Source: Sipunculus nudus (lineage: Eukaryota; Annelida; Sipuncula; Golfingiida; Sipunculidae). Taken from it: a stretch of 64,000 nucleotides of DNA. The position numbers and the translations under genes are program-made. Positions 47,735 through 58,300 of this stretch are shown in pieces. The notes beneath the pieces were generated by a model. It made no database searches. It was not told the origin of the DNA and worked only from the letters and a program-made list of their open reading frames with translations. How positions within the stretch are numbered: position 1 is the stretch's first letter; each line of letters opens with the position of its first letter. Location: assembly GCA_026874595.1 (NCBI GenBank), contig CM049319.1, forward strand, positions 14,473,601-14,537,600, in the 5' to 3' direction.

Positions 47735-50700
47735 GGATCGGTTGTTTGGCTCATACAAGACAACCTCACCTGTACGCACGGAGAATTTTCTCACCCGACT
47801 AAACATTTCCAGCAGTTCTTCGTGACCAATCGGTTCCGGCCCGACTTCCAGTCCGAGTATTTCCTGATAACATAATCAAGATATGTGTCTGATTATAAAA
47901 AGTTAGTGAAGATTGGTATATCGCAGAGGCAGAAGACGCGGACCAGAAAAAAATATTATAATAGATGTAATTTGACCATTAGAGGTGTCAGAATCCATGT
48001 ACCGTTCCCCTGTTTTAGAATCAAGCTGCCTTACTCAAAAGAAGTGTTAGAATAGAGGTGCCCTTGCCAACAGAATTGTTAGAATCCTGGCGCCCTGACC
48101 AATAAAAATGTAATCATGCAAGTGTCGTGATTAATAGTAGTGTAAGAATCAATATACTGTGTTCAGCAGAAATGTTGGTATCCATATAATGTGTTCAGCA
48201 GAAGTATTAGAATTAAAATGCCCTGACCCATAAAGTATAAGAATACTTGTGTCTTGTCTGAGAGCAGTGCTAGAATCAATATACCGTGATCAGCAGAGGT
48301 GTTAGAATCCAGTTATCACCAGTAATAGTGTTGGAATCCATCTACCGTGACCAATACATGTGTTGGATTCATTGACTGTGATAAATAGAAGTGTTAAGAT
48401 CAATATTCCGCGATTAATAGAAGAGTTAGAATCTATGGACCGCAACCAATCGCAGTGCTAGATTTAAGGTGCCATAAGAAATAGTAATTTTAGTATGTAG
48501 GTGTAGTGACGCACAGAAATAATAGTTTCCGTGTGCCGTTACCACAAATTAAATAGTACAGTAATTATTTAGAAAAAAAATCATCGCAATACCTTACAAA
48601 AACTTTGAATGAAAAACATGAGAAAATAGAAACCTGCATTTCAAGGAATGCAAGCCTCTGCCATGTTGCGGGTCTCTATTGTTGAAGACTCCTTAACCCC
48701 TGTTTGCAGTCTCTTTTTCGGCCCATATTCATAGGTTCATTAGTGCATAAGTGACTGAACATTTGTGAATATACCTTTATGATGTTCCTGAATCCGGATC
48801 ATGTGAGGGTTCCATACCAAAATTCATTCGGTTCTCCATTTAACCATTCCCGATAAAGCCTGAAGGTTTCATGACATTCCGTCCATGGGTCACACTTCTG
48901 GCGGCACCGAGGCTTTCATGCCTTTTTTTAATTGGTCGGTTTTGTTTTAATTGGAGCTCCGTGGGAGAGGCCAACTGTAAGAATGCTCTGGGGAGACGAC
49001 TACTCACTTCGGAACTGAAAGCACTGGAGACCCTCACTCCTAAGTTCTGGGCGTTTGACCGTAACCTGAACGGGTGGGCAGGCCCGCGTCGGGCACAAGG
49101 CTCAACCGTTTTGCATTCACTTATTTTTTGGCCTTTTTTCCCAGGTTCATTCGTGCATAAGTGACTGTTCATTTGTGAATATTCCTTGATGACAGTCAAG
49201 AATCCAGAGCAGATGTTGGATCCACACCGAAATCTTATCAATCCTGCCTTGGCCACTTCCCGGAATGCTCTGAGAATTGCATGAGATTCCGTTAAAGACT
49301 GCGCGAGTTATGTTGTGAACAAATCACACAGAATCACACGTACGGGAATGAACGCATACCCTATATTGTTTTTTTTCCACGACATTTTGACAGAAAAAGT
49401 GGGGCAAAGGACGGCCGGCCCGGGTTCTGACAGAAGTTGAGTGGATGTTGGTTACAGTTTGTTACATAAATATTATAAAATATATCGTCAGGTACTAGAC
49501 GCCATGTAACCCTGATAGTTCATGAAAAGACACCCAGAAAATTAACAGAAATGAAAATCATAAAATTTAAAAGTATTTAACTTCATAATGCTCATACTGC
49601 TCGGCCTTTGTTACAGAACGAACAGAAATGGACGTCTTTCATAAGTTTTACCAAATACCGACTGGTGCCTAAAAAGTTTGACAGATTATAGTATGATGGC
49701 GTACCTTTAGGACTTCCGGTTGCTGGAACTCGATAACTTTCGAACTCGCCTGGACCAGTTCTTCCTGGACCATCAGGTCATGGACCCTCTGAAGAAATTC
49801 TACCTCCTCTTTACTCACTACAGAACTCGCTAAAACAAACCAAAAATCCTTATTATAATTTTCTGTTCGTGGAACCTAACCAGTTTCAATCAATTTATGA
49901 CATAGTATAAAATTTCCTTACACCTTCAGTTTGCAGTAAAAGACTGATTGGCAAACCATCTTCAGGGTCTCGCACTTAACTGATGCCTTCAGTTTGTGAC
50001 AGAGGATACGCTCCTGGCGCAGCAGTTATATACTGCAGTCGTCCCAGATCTCCTCTCGTGTAACCGCTGTTTTGTACATTGGACACAGCTTTACAAGTAA
50101 AGAAATACAGCTCAAACAATAAAAATTATTGCAATACACTTGGGGGGGGGGGATGAGAATAATTTTACACCTGTGACTGCAGGGATGCTCGACCAATGTC
50201 GCATCACCAATAAGCTTACAGGGCTGTAGTGACCAGAGGTGGGCGGCCTACGAAATATAGCCTACGAAAATAAAATACTTCCATAACTAGCTTAACCTTT
50301 TAGCAATTATTTTCAAATTTAGAATTTGACAGATTAAATTATTATGTGTACCTGCCGTGAAAATTAAATCAAATGAACTTAACAGGGGAATAAAACGTGC
50401 AATGGTCAAAGCTGGGCAAAATTTAAGGTACTAATTGTATATTTATGCAAACGACTTCAAAACATTCCAAAATTAAGATCTTATTTGGGGTATTCAATTA
50501 AATTTTGATTAAATAAAGCTATATCCCTAAAAAAAAGTCTCTAGCTGGAAAAAATTTTCATGTTAAGTGAGTAAATATTTTTCTATATTTTTACAAAGTG
50601 CATTTTGTCTTGGCCCATAACTTTTAAAACATTTAGTAATACTGACCGAATTTCTGGTATCTATACAAGTACTTTATAAGGCAATACTTATGATAAAAAT

Positions 50701-53700
50701 AAAGAAAAAGAGATGAGTGGTTTTTATATTGGGCAGTTCTGAATGTGTATACAAATTTTAAAGGAAATATGAGGTTTTTCCGTAATTCCTCGCAATGACC
50801 CTGTTTTGGTTTGGAGATTTTGGGGACATGTTTGATGAATTTTGGAAATTAGTAAGTCGGTTTCAAAACATGCCAGTCTAACGGATGGACGTACGACGGA
50901 CGATGGACCATAACTAAAGCCCTGATTACTTATAGTCGGCTGAGCAAAAAATCTGTTTGCATTTTTTTCTTCCGCCACTTTGGATAAATGCATGGCGTCT
51001 ATATTTAAACCGGGGCTATTTAGACATGGGTAATCAGAGAACAATTTGATAATCCTCAGTTGAAATTTTTTTCTGTTTATTCTGGGGTAATATTTCCGTA
51101 GAATCGATTTCAGCTACAACACATGTTTTATTGTAAATATTTAATAAAAAATGCCTAAATTTGAATATTTGAATAATTAATTTTTATATAATAAATATAA
51201 ATCCATTGATTATTTGGCTTTTTATTGAAAAAATTAAGTTTTTTTAATTAATCAAATGCTAATAAATTATGCAAATTAGTAAAATGATTGAAATTTTAGT
51301 TATTGGTCTTACCAATAGAGTATCATCGCGGAAATAGTTGCTTATTATTTTATTTATTAACTGTAATATGTATTGTTTTCATTTTTAAAGCGAATTAACA
51401 TATTTGCGTAAATACGGTTATTTAGCAAATGATTTGTAATTGTATAAATAAATATGTACATGTCAAATAGGAATAGCGATACGAAGTAGGAAATTACTGT
51501 GAAAAGTGGCCCATTGGTCATGACGCTCAGCTGATAAGCATGAGATAATAGCCTAATTTTTTACAACTGTTGTCTTATTTAGAAGAAAATGACAGCAAAT
51601 GTTGTTAAAATTGAGAGAAGGGGCAGGAATTTGTATGCATTTGTATGCATAAAGCACATTACTTGGTGGTTCAGGGAAAATGTTGATACTAGGAATGACT
51701 GAACATTTGTTACTGGTTCAAACAGTGAAACTACTGTTTCCCGAACACAGCTTGCAGAATATAGATCACCATGACCTTATATATGGTCTGCATTTTTTTT
51801 TTCAGCTGAGCTAAAAAGAACATTTTAGGTCCAGTGGTTACGATTTGTGTCCTGATTTGGAATCGAATTTTCAATTATTTTTAGGGTTATTTTAAGCCCC
51901 ATAGCTCGGAGAACATGGGTAACATGGACCTTATTTCAGGTTTTCAAGGAGACTTTTCATGGACCTTCCAGGATGTCAAGTAAGTAGATTCTAGGTCCAG
52001 TGGTTACGATTTGTGCCCTGTCAACGAACGACCGCATCTTTAAAGTTCTCAAAATAAAGGGAATAAAATGCTGAAAATTCGTAAAAAAATATCCAGGTTA
52101 CGCCACCAGGCTGCAGAAACTAATGATACACTACAAGACAAATAAACATGCAAAGAACCATGCTGATCAATGCAGTCGCTGTTTAGATCCTCAATTTTTT
52201 AAATTATTCTTTGGGGTACTTCTGAGGCTCTTAGCTTGGAGGATATGGATAACAGAGGCCTAATGTTAGGTTTCTAAGGAGATATGTCATGGACCTCTAA
52301 GACTGCATAGGTTTTATCATCTTAACCCTTACGGTTACGATATGTACCCTGCTAACGGACGGCCTGGACGACCAGACGGCCGAATGGAAGGACGATGGAC
52401 AATAACCATCGTTATAGACCACCATGTATTTATATAGCCATGGTTTCTGGATATGAATTACTCTTTTAGAAACTTGAAGATATATGAGTAAATATATGGG
52501 TGCCAATGTTTAAGGATAAAAGACTATACTACATTTTCCTGTTAGAGTCTATTAATTTTTACAGTTAGAACATACCCAGAAACGACACTATATCCACGTC
52601 ACATGTTTACAGAAATACACACTTCCGTTTAACAGTATTCACATTGTAACAAATGTATATAAATGTATACCCTACATATTGTACTTGAAAATTTAACCTA
52701 CCGTATATACGGGAGTGAATATCTTTTATTTCGTCATATAAAAGTCTATTAATTAAATATATATAAGAACATGATAAGGGAGGCGATTTTTTAAAATTTT
52801 AACGCTCTCTTACATTAATTTATTAACGTTATTTATTAAGTGGACTACTTGAGGGTAAGACCGATTAAAATTCGGCATCTAAACAACCACACCCTCACAT
52901 AAATAGTCAATGGATGCAGTATATAGTATACGCATTGTAAACCCAACAATTATGACTATTCGATCAGGTTGCCAAGTACATATGCAATGCAGATTTTCTA
53001 ATAATATATTCACTGGATAACTAATGATGGAAACCAATTACCTAAGTAAGCAGACACTTCATTTAATCACACTTAATATATTTCCTTCTGAATTACATCG
53101 AATTTAAAAAAAGAATGCTAATCAGTATCGCTATTTCCAATGGACATACACATGAAAATGTATTTATATATGCAAATTCGTTTATGAATGATGCAACTAT
53201 GTAAATAAGCTTTAAACAATGAAAAACTTTATGTTACTGCAAAAAAGTAAACAATTGAGCAACTGTTTATGTGTCTATTACCGTTATGATATTCTAATGA
53301 AAATACCATTACCTTATATCTCAATGCTTGTCTAATTTGCATGATTTATTAGTATTTTATTTACTAAAAATTTAAGATTCTGTATAAACATACGTTATAT
53401 CTTATGAAAGTGAATTATTTTGTACCCAAAATACTTTAAACTCTCTATAAAAAGCCAAAAAAACAATAATTTATTTATTATATGAATAATGTCACTAATT
53501 TATTTATATATGCAAATTTATGCAAATTATCTGATTAAATAATAAATATATTTAGTAACATAAACCGATTCTACAGGAAAATTACTGTAGTAATCTAAGT
53601 AAAGTTTCCTTTTCAGGTTTATCGAATTGTTCTTTGGTTACACCTGTCAAAAGGGGCTGTTTTCAAGTGATATATAGGTTAGAGGGATGTATTTCCAAGC

Positions 53701-54631
53701 CCTGTATTATCATATAATGTGCACATGTTGGGTGCACCCGGGAGGTTTTTTCTATGGAGAGTTTGGCACCATGTAAGACACCAAACTCGAGATCAACACC
53801 TGAAATTTTATTTTATTCCAGAAAAACCTTGGGTTCAGTATCTCGTTTTTCCGCTCGAGACCAGCTTCTGAAGTTTACTATAGTGCACCTCAGATGTCGC
53901 CACCTGACGAGCCATGCCCACACTATCAGTACTGACACAATCTCCTCAAAAAGCACAAAAGATCTATGACTGCCTCTGAAAATATTAAAAGTCTCCTGTC
54001 TAACCCCATCTGGAACCAATATATTTTTCCTCATACATTTAATGCATTTTCTGCTGCTTACAGTATTTAATGCCTGCCGACCTTGACCGGACCCGGAAAT
54101 AGGTCCCTCTAACCTACAGTTTTAATATGGCCGCCATTTATCCATGTTGGTGGATGAAACACCGATTTTTAGTTACATTATAAATCAAAGTTTTGAAAAA
54201 GTATGTTTGAAAATCTATATGAAAATTCCACAGAAGCCAGAATTTAGACATGACAGTATACACCATAAACTCATTTACAACCAACTTATGATGATAATTA
54301 AACTTATGGCTCCTACAATGTCACAAATTTCTAGTTATATCGTTGTTTTTATGTTATGTGTGACATCAGTATGGTCATGTGAGTGAGGTCGCCATAGTAA
54401 TGTGGTCGTGTTAAGGGAGTGGTCGTTATGGCAGGGTGGCTGTAATTCCGCGGTGGGCGTAATGTCACTGTGTATGTGTTAATGGAATTGTCATTATAGC
54501 AGGGTGGTCAAGTTACCGGTTGGTCATCATACCGGGGTTGTCGTGTTACTAAGGGTGTTGGTGTTCGTCTTACAGAGGTGGTCGTTTTTGCGTATATTCT
54601 CACCTGTTGTAGTCACCATATTCCCCGCCAT
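37809..54631 (-). CDS. Acidic amino-acid decarboxylase, GAD/CSAD/GADL1-like, copy 2 (complete, 13 exons, 495 residues)
   Basis: Exons: 54604-54631, 49705-49829, 47770-47863, 47082-47172, 46494-46606, 45840-45955, 43371-43505, 42731-42847, 40693-40757, 39666-39826, 38624-38796, 38403-38492, 37809-37988 (stop TAG). The CDS is 1488 nt with all phases consistent, and the length is usual for CSAD-type enzymes (about 490-520). Fold landmarks: HPRFFNN at about 85, DGIFMPGGA at about 147, [13 protein letters not shown] from 190 (His191), [15 protein letters not shown] at about 241, HVDAAWGGG (Asp273), the PLP lysine in WDFHKML (Lys305), CFWYIP at about 413, and a C-terminal [10 protein letters not shown]. 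The usual NPHK around the lysine is DFHK here. A GC donor follows exon 4. It is a cytosolic PLP enzyme by family. Glutamate, cysteine sulfinate or aspartate are possible substrates; I cannot choose among them. Confidence 0.94.
38403..38492 (-). other. Copy 2 exon 12
   Basis: The 90-nt phase-0 exon lies between cttttcag and GTAAGA. It encodes [20 protein letters not shown] then [10 protein letters not shown], matching the family motif (V/T)NVCFWYIP.SLR. Confidence 0.94.
38624..38796 (-). other. Copy 2 exon 11
   Basis: The 173-nt exon encodes [20 protein letters not shown] then [15 protein letters not shown] and [11 protein letters not shown](K)xxQCGR..D.LK.WL.WK is a strongly conserved family block. 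Confidence 0.95.
39666..39826 (-). other. Copy 2 exon 10, PLP-lysine exon
   Basis: The 161-nt exon lies between acceptor atatttag and donor GTCAGT. It encodes [20 protein letters not shown], then LLVKHKDLL and [15 protein letters not shown]. The Schiff-base lysine is Lys305. Animal GAD, CSAD and GADL1 have WNPHK, whereas this exon reads WDFHK. The rest of the block (LQC, YLYQ-D--YD--YD-GD) is conserved. Confidence 0.95.
40694..42730. other. Intron 8 of copy 2 plus exon 9 (40693-40757)
   Basis: Exon 9 encodes [21 protein letters not shown]. The remaining 2.0 kb up to 42730 is intronic and AT-rich, and I recognise no gene or named repeat in it. Confidence 0.7.
43075..43240 (+). repeat. SINE-like dispersed repeat, short copy
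   Basis: 'taaccacctccatttttaatgc' and 'gcacatctgcaaagaccag' match 34485-34560, and 'gatcctgtgctctgcccctt' resembles the same tRNA-like tail. It lies in intron 7 of copy 2. Confidence 0.5.
44379..44405. repeat. Perfect 12-bp-stem hairpin with 3-nt loop
   Basis: CATAACTGAAAT, loop CTC, then the exact complement ATTTCAGTTATG. It lies in intron 6 of copy 2 (43506-45839). There is no poly-T tail to suggest a transcript end. Confidence 0.85.
46494..46606 (-). other. Copy 2 exon 5
   Basis: The 113-nt exon lies between catacag and the canonical donor GTCAGT. It encodes [20 protein letters not shown] then [17 protein letters not shown]. The homologous junction in copy 1 (6425/6426) has GCAAGT instead. 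Confidence 0.94.
46672..46870. repeat. (TC)n microsatellite, interrupted
   Basis: Two long TC/CT runs are separated by imperfect pyrimidine sequence, in intron 4 of copy 2. The SLSLSL-rich frame over it is not a protein. Confidence 0.96.
47082..47172 (-). other. Copy 2 exon 4, followed by GC donor
   Basis: The 91-nt exon follows ctttacag. It encodes [20 protein letters not shown] then WLLESLNVS and a split Cys codon. The donor read on the minus strand is TG|GCAAGTAAC, a GC-AG intron. Moving the boundary to a GT would break the phase with exon 5. Confidence 0.93.
47680..47732. repeat. (TA)n microsatellite
   Basis: About 26 TA units, 38 bp from the donor side of exon 3 of copy 2. Confidence 0.96.
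47980..48520. repeat. Degenerate ~37-45-bp minisatellite ('agtgttagaatcnatataccgtgaccannag')
   Basis: About thirteen degenerate units occur, each with 'gtgttagaatc', then 'tataccgtgac' or a variant, then 'cagcagaa' or 'caatagaa'. It lies in intron 2 just upstream of exon 3. One or two related units ('gtgttagaatacgtcaatgg') sit at the equivalent position in copy 1 (14351-14400) and again at 13590-13632. Confidence 0.8.
48640..49380 (+). repeat. Two 'gcaagcctcc' family repeats (copies 5 and 6 of 7) around a foreign GC-richer segment
   Basis: The first copy (48640-48840) opens 'tttcaaggaatgcaagcctc'. The second (49100-49380) opens at 'gcattcacttattttttggcc' and ends 'aattatgttgtgaacaaa'. Between them, 48880-49095 is GC-rich, and its frames have no recognisable product. 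Confidence 0.6.
50430..50948 (-). mobile_element. Pearl-like element, subfamily 2, minus orientation
   Basis: 'ggacgtacgacggacgatgg' and 'ttatagtcggctgagcaaaa' mark the end at about 50948. The core is the reverse complement of the 19880-20080 core. It lies in intron 1 of copy 2. Confidence 0.55.
51070..53590. repeat. Large AT-rich inverted repeat, arms ~51070-51490 and ~53120-53590
   Basis: 'ggaatagcgatac' (51470) pairs with 'gtatcgctatttcc' (53127-53140). 'cgtagaatcgattt' (51098) pairs with 'aaaccgattctacag' (53561 on). 'ttggctttttat' (51213) pairs with 'ataaaaagccaa' (53446 on). The arms are diverged. The centre holds the pearl-like element at 51508-52430. Confidence 0.65.
51508..52430 (-). 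mobile_element. Pearl-like element, minus orientation, ~0.92 kb
   Basis: The left end 'ggtcatgacgctcagctg' is the reverse complement of the consensus right terminus. The interior carries the 'gggtaacatggaccttatttcagg', 'gattctaggtccagtggttacg' and 'gtgccctgtcaacgaacg' phrases. The right side has 'ggacggcctggacgaccag' and 'aaggacgatggacaataacc'. It is flanked by a large AT-rich inverted repeat. Confidence 0.6.
53670..54120. mobile_element. MITE-like element with ~24-bp TIRs
   Basis: The left end is 'taggttagagggatgtatttcc' and the right end 'ggaaataggtccctctaaccta'. The two are inverted complements with about two differences. The 450-bp interior has no recognisable transposase. The open frames 53754-53969 and 53813-54034 are not convincing. 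Confidence 0.6.
54604..54631 (-). other. Copy 2 exon 1 (coding part) with start codon
   Basis: ATG at 54631-54629 in AAGATGG context. The 28-nt coding part encodes MAGNMVTTT plus one base, with donor GTGAGA. An out-of-frame upstream ATG (54648-54646, weak context) would read 11 codons and stop at 54613, overlapping the true start. Confidence 0.87.
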
Positions 54632-55473
54632 CTTCTACAATTTATCATACAGGAGGCGTTCCCTCAGAACAGCTACAACGAGACCAAATGTATAACTAAA
54701 TAAGGCTGACCCTGTACCTCTGAGTTGTCAACGGACACATTGGTCTTAATATACGGGTACATTAAGGTCTAAAATGCAAAATGGAGATTAATGAAATATT
54801 TATAGGCTATACGCAGCATATATCCAAAAGTGATTTGGCGCATAATATCATACGGCCTAGTCCAGAACTGGGCTGTTCGTTTTCCATTAGGTACCACTAA
54901 AGATCGCGGGCTTCAGTCTGACAACCATAAAATATGCATGAAGTCCTTTCTTTCTGTAATGCAATAGTACGTATCAGTAAAAAAGGAGTATATCAATACT
55001 TGTAGGCCTACCTTGGTCACAATAATTTAGTACAGAATCCGGTCTACATTTCAATCTAGCCTGTAGAGCTTTTAACGCCAAAAACATCCAAGAATAATGT
55101 TATCAGAGCAGTTATAGGCCATAGAAGAAGTACCATTAACTCTTATCTTATCATTATACTTGATGTGTTTTACACATCTCAACCTTCAGTTCACCTATAC
55201 ACGTGTATCCATGGACGACAGGTCAGCTTTCGTCACGGGCTCTCCTGCTGAGATATGACCGTAAACTGTCAGAGGACCGATATCGTCAACACGACGAACT
55301 GTTCACGTGCGACTCCATGTTTTGCCTATACGTCATACACAGTTCCGAGTTGAAGGATTTTAGAGGGTGGGTCGGGGCGAGAAGTCCTTTTTCATTCAAA
55401 GTTTTCATATTTACACATTCTCTTTACTATATTAAACTATACTAGCGGGGATTTCCTATTATATTATTCTTAT

Positions 55474-55474
<1 letters not shown>

Positions 55475-55505
<31 letters not shown>

Positions 55506-55508
55506 ATA
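55475..55508. repeat. (TA)n microsatellite
   Basis: Two short TA runs separated by 'ttata'. Confidence 0.9.
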
Positions 55509-56104
55509 CAATTGTATACAGTCATAAAGTGTTGCAAAAACTATTTATTTATATTCGCTTTACCTCAATACACGTTTCATCTTCTATCTTTTGGTTTAAT
55601 GTTTATCAAAAGCAGTTTCACCTTTCTTTCTGATATTATTTTCTATTCTTTACATGTTATATACGTACATCTTTTTTCCCATATATTACTTCCTCCAAAG
55701 GGGGGGGGGGCATCCATATTTCGTTTCATTCTACTATAATATCTTTTACTTTATAACAGGTTTTACTTCCTTCATTCACTTATCTTTCCCTCAGTTTTAT
55801 TATAAATATTCTGCTTCTCATTATTATCTCTTCCACTTTTTTTTCTAATATACACTTCCTCATATATTTTATCTTATATATCTCTTTTAATATTTATTTT
55901 TTTTTCAAAACTTTATATTACATTTTTAACCCTTACCTTATCTATTCCTTCGATACTACCACCAAAGTCTTTCTTTTTTTCTATTTACAGAAGCCACACC
56001 CAAACTTTCCGCATGATCCGTTAAAGGTAAGGCTGGCAGACAAAATTGCCAGGAACATGTTTTCTCCCTTGTGCTGTACTCTCCACAAGTAAACGCTCAT
56101 ATGA

Positions 56105-56391
56105 CACTTTTTCTATACTCTTTGGAGTACAGTCACGGCTTCCAACCATCGAACCTCCTTCATGTGGTACTCCCTATAGTTTTTTTTTTTCGTTTGTGGA
56201 ATTTTCAACTCATCCATTTCTACGATTATTCCCGGTCCTCCCATTTGGTGGCCACTATCCGAGTTACACAGATGAGTTTCATCGAACACTTGCAGTGCAA
56301 AACTGCACCCTGCAGTTAACCAGCGTTTTACGGCTACAACATGTTTCCTCTTGTATCCGTCATTGCGAGAGTCCAATTGTCCGCCAATATA
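56105..56391 (-). pseudogene. Decayed transposase fragment, Merlin/ISXO2 (IS1595)-like
   Basis: The minus-strand frame at 56113-56376 contains HQMGGPGIIVEMDELKI then a lysine-rich KKKNYREY and a following RWLEA. Merlin and IS1595 transposases have the order (I/L)GGPG..VEIDE, then KRKYNRGR, then WVFGG at the first catalytic Asp. The aligned Asp is present, but the later positions are degraded and the frame is short. Confidence is limited by the short alignment. Confidence 0.4.
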
Positions 56392-56800
56392 TGTAAGTAC
56401 TATCTCTTATATAGGGTCATGTTTGAACAGCTGAACCAGCAGCCATGACTCAACGGCGTCTTCCCATCATGCGTTTCGGTTTCCGTTTTGAACAACGCTA
56501 CCTGTACTTGTTGCTCGTAGTCTTTTCTTTGAACTGCACCATCTTCATCTCACAGTCGCATACTGGACAATTTCTTGATGCACTTTATTTATTTATTAAA
56601 TATTTATTCTCCAACAACTAAATTGAAGTAGCTATTAATGATTCTAAAATTTATGTTGATAAACCTGTATACGTTAAACTTATATACGTACACGTTATAC
56701 TTGCATAGGTATACATCTTTTGCATCACTAACCTTGCCACTAATCCTGCTGTAGCTCCCTTTACTTGAACTACATGAGTTTCACTGTCCATATAATTATT

Positions 56801-56805
<5 letters not shown>

Positions 56806-56853
<48 letters not shown>
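56806..56853. repeat. (TC)n microsatellite
   Basis: About 23 TC units. Confidence 0.96.
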
Positions 56854-56855
<2 letters not shown>

Positions 56856-57559
56856 TCAAAGAGCACACTGATTCCTCTTTACCGCTGTCTCCATATTTTT
56901 TTGTCATTAACTCTCTCTACTGGTACTCGTCGTTCCTTATACCTTTCTTTTTGTAAATTTTCAATTCTGTTTACCCACATCTTGCTTTATTTTATAATTG
57001 TCATCGGAAGACATTCCGTTCACTTCATTAAGTCTCAACCGACCTTGGTCCGAACATAGTTTTTTGTTATTAAATTTTTTTATTTCTTAATAATAACATT
57101 TCTATTTTTTTATTCTACACTATATATTTTAGACTCATTATCATCCTATCGTTAACTTACCTTTAAACCTCAATAACATATATTTCCTCATTCACTTTCT
57201 TAATGATTATTTATTCCACTTTTCTTCCAAACTAACCCTTCCCCTGTTTCACTAATTCCATTTAAAATCTAAATTTTTATAACCTCGATGTCACCCATGA
57301 TTCTCACAGGAGAGTCCGTCCTTCCCGTGTTTTACAAAATTAGTACCTATAAAGTCCAATAGAGGTCGATTCTGTTTCTTATTTCGTCAGTATTTCCCGT
57401 GGGCTTTCACATGGGATTTCACTCACAACAGCCTTAAATACCTAAACTTTTTCCTTGCCTGCAACTTGCCTTTTTGGTACAGTTGCTTACACAGACGGCT
57501 TCTGAGCGTACGGTTGTTGGTTCTAGTATCGAGATGGTGCTATCATTGCATGTTACTCT

Positions 57560-58100
57560 CAATGTATTAATAATTCATATTAGACCGGACAAAATAGCCC
57601 TATCCCCGAAAAAATGTTTTGTGGTGATTTTGCTGTACAATATGACGAACTTAACAATATATCAAAAGTTTACTAAAAATTTGACTCGGGAAAGTTGTTG
57701 ATTAAAAGATGGCGTCCAAGAGGGCCGCCGAGCCCCTTAGATGGCAATAATTCATATAGTTTTCATCGTAGAGTCGTAAATTGGTATCTGCTACTATTAT
57801 TTTTGGTCCAGAAATCCATTGGAACCAATAAAAATATCTTTACGTATTTATGTCACTGACATATTCAAGATGGCGTCTGATATGGCCGCCAAGTCCTTTT
57901 AATGGCCATAAATCCTTCATTTTTCATCGTAGAGTTGTAATATTGGTATCTTCTACTAGGTTTGTGGGGTCCAGAAATCCATTGGCACCAACATAAACTT
58001 CATTGCGGATTTATGTCACTGACAAATCCAAGATGGTATCCAAAAAAGCCGCCAGATTCTTAAAATGGCCATAAATAATTCACTTTTAATCTTAGAGTTG
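57560..58100 (+). repeat. ~162-bp tandem repeat, 3 units (dispersed family)
   Basis: 'aagatggcgtcc' or a variant recurs at about 57707, 57872 and 58031, with 'ttcatcgtagagt(c/t)gtaa', 'ggtccagaaatccattgg' and 'atttatgtcactgac' in each unit. A related block in reverse orientation is at 61660-62000. A weaker relative ('tttgggtcacgaaatccgtc') is near 46200-46310. Confidence 0.75.
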
Positions 58101-58106
58101 TAGTTT

Positions 58107-58300
58107 TGGTATCCCAGATAACACAGCCATGTTAGCCACACGTTGGACTAACATTTGCTGATTTGTTGGCCCAACGTTGTTTGCTGACGTTGAGCCAACG
58201 TTATTCTACTCATTGGCCCAACAATGGCCCAACAGTAAAAACCAGTACTTACTCAACATATTTCAGACGTTGGGCCAATAATAGTCCTAAACCAATATGA
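58107..58300. repeat. CAACGTTGG-rich short element
   Basis: Dense 'ttggcccaacgttg', 'gttgagccaacgtta' and 'ttggcccaacaatggcccaac' blocks form many local inverted repeats. Elements of this character are widespread in invertebrate genomes. It has no coding capacity. Confidence 0.6.

Larger units (their letters stand above)
55440..57420. other. Pyrimidine-biased plus strand, no host gene recognised
   Basis: The plus strand is rich in T and C for nearly 2 kb, with very few purine runs. A (TC)n tract at 56806-56853 and the transposase relic are embedded in it. Confidence 0.5.

Noticed and set aside
55993-56029. Possible small plus-strand exon with a polypyrimidine tract, AG acceptor and GTAAGG donor
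   Set aside because: The strand is pyrimidine-rich for 2 kb, so a good-looking acceptor is expected by chance. No neighbouring exon or recognisable protein was found.
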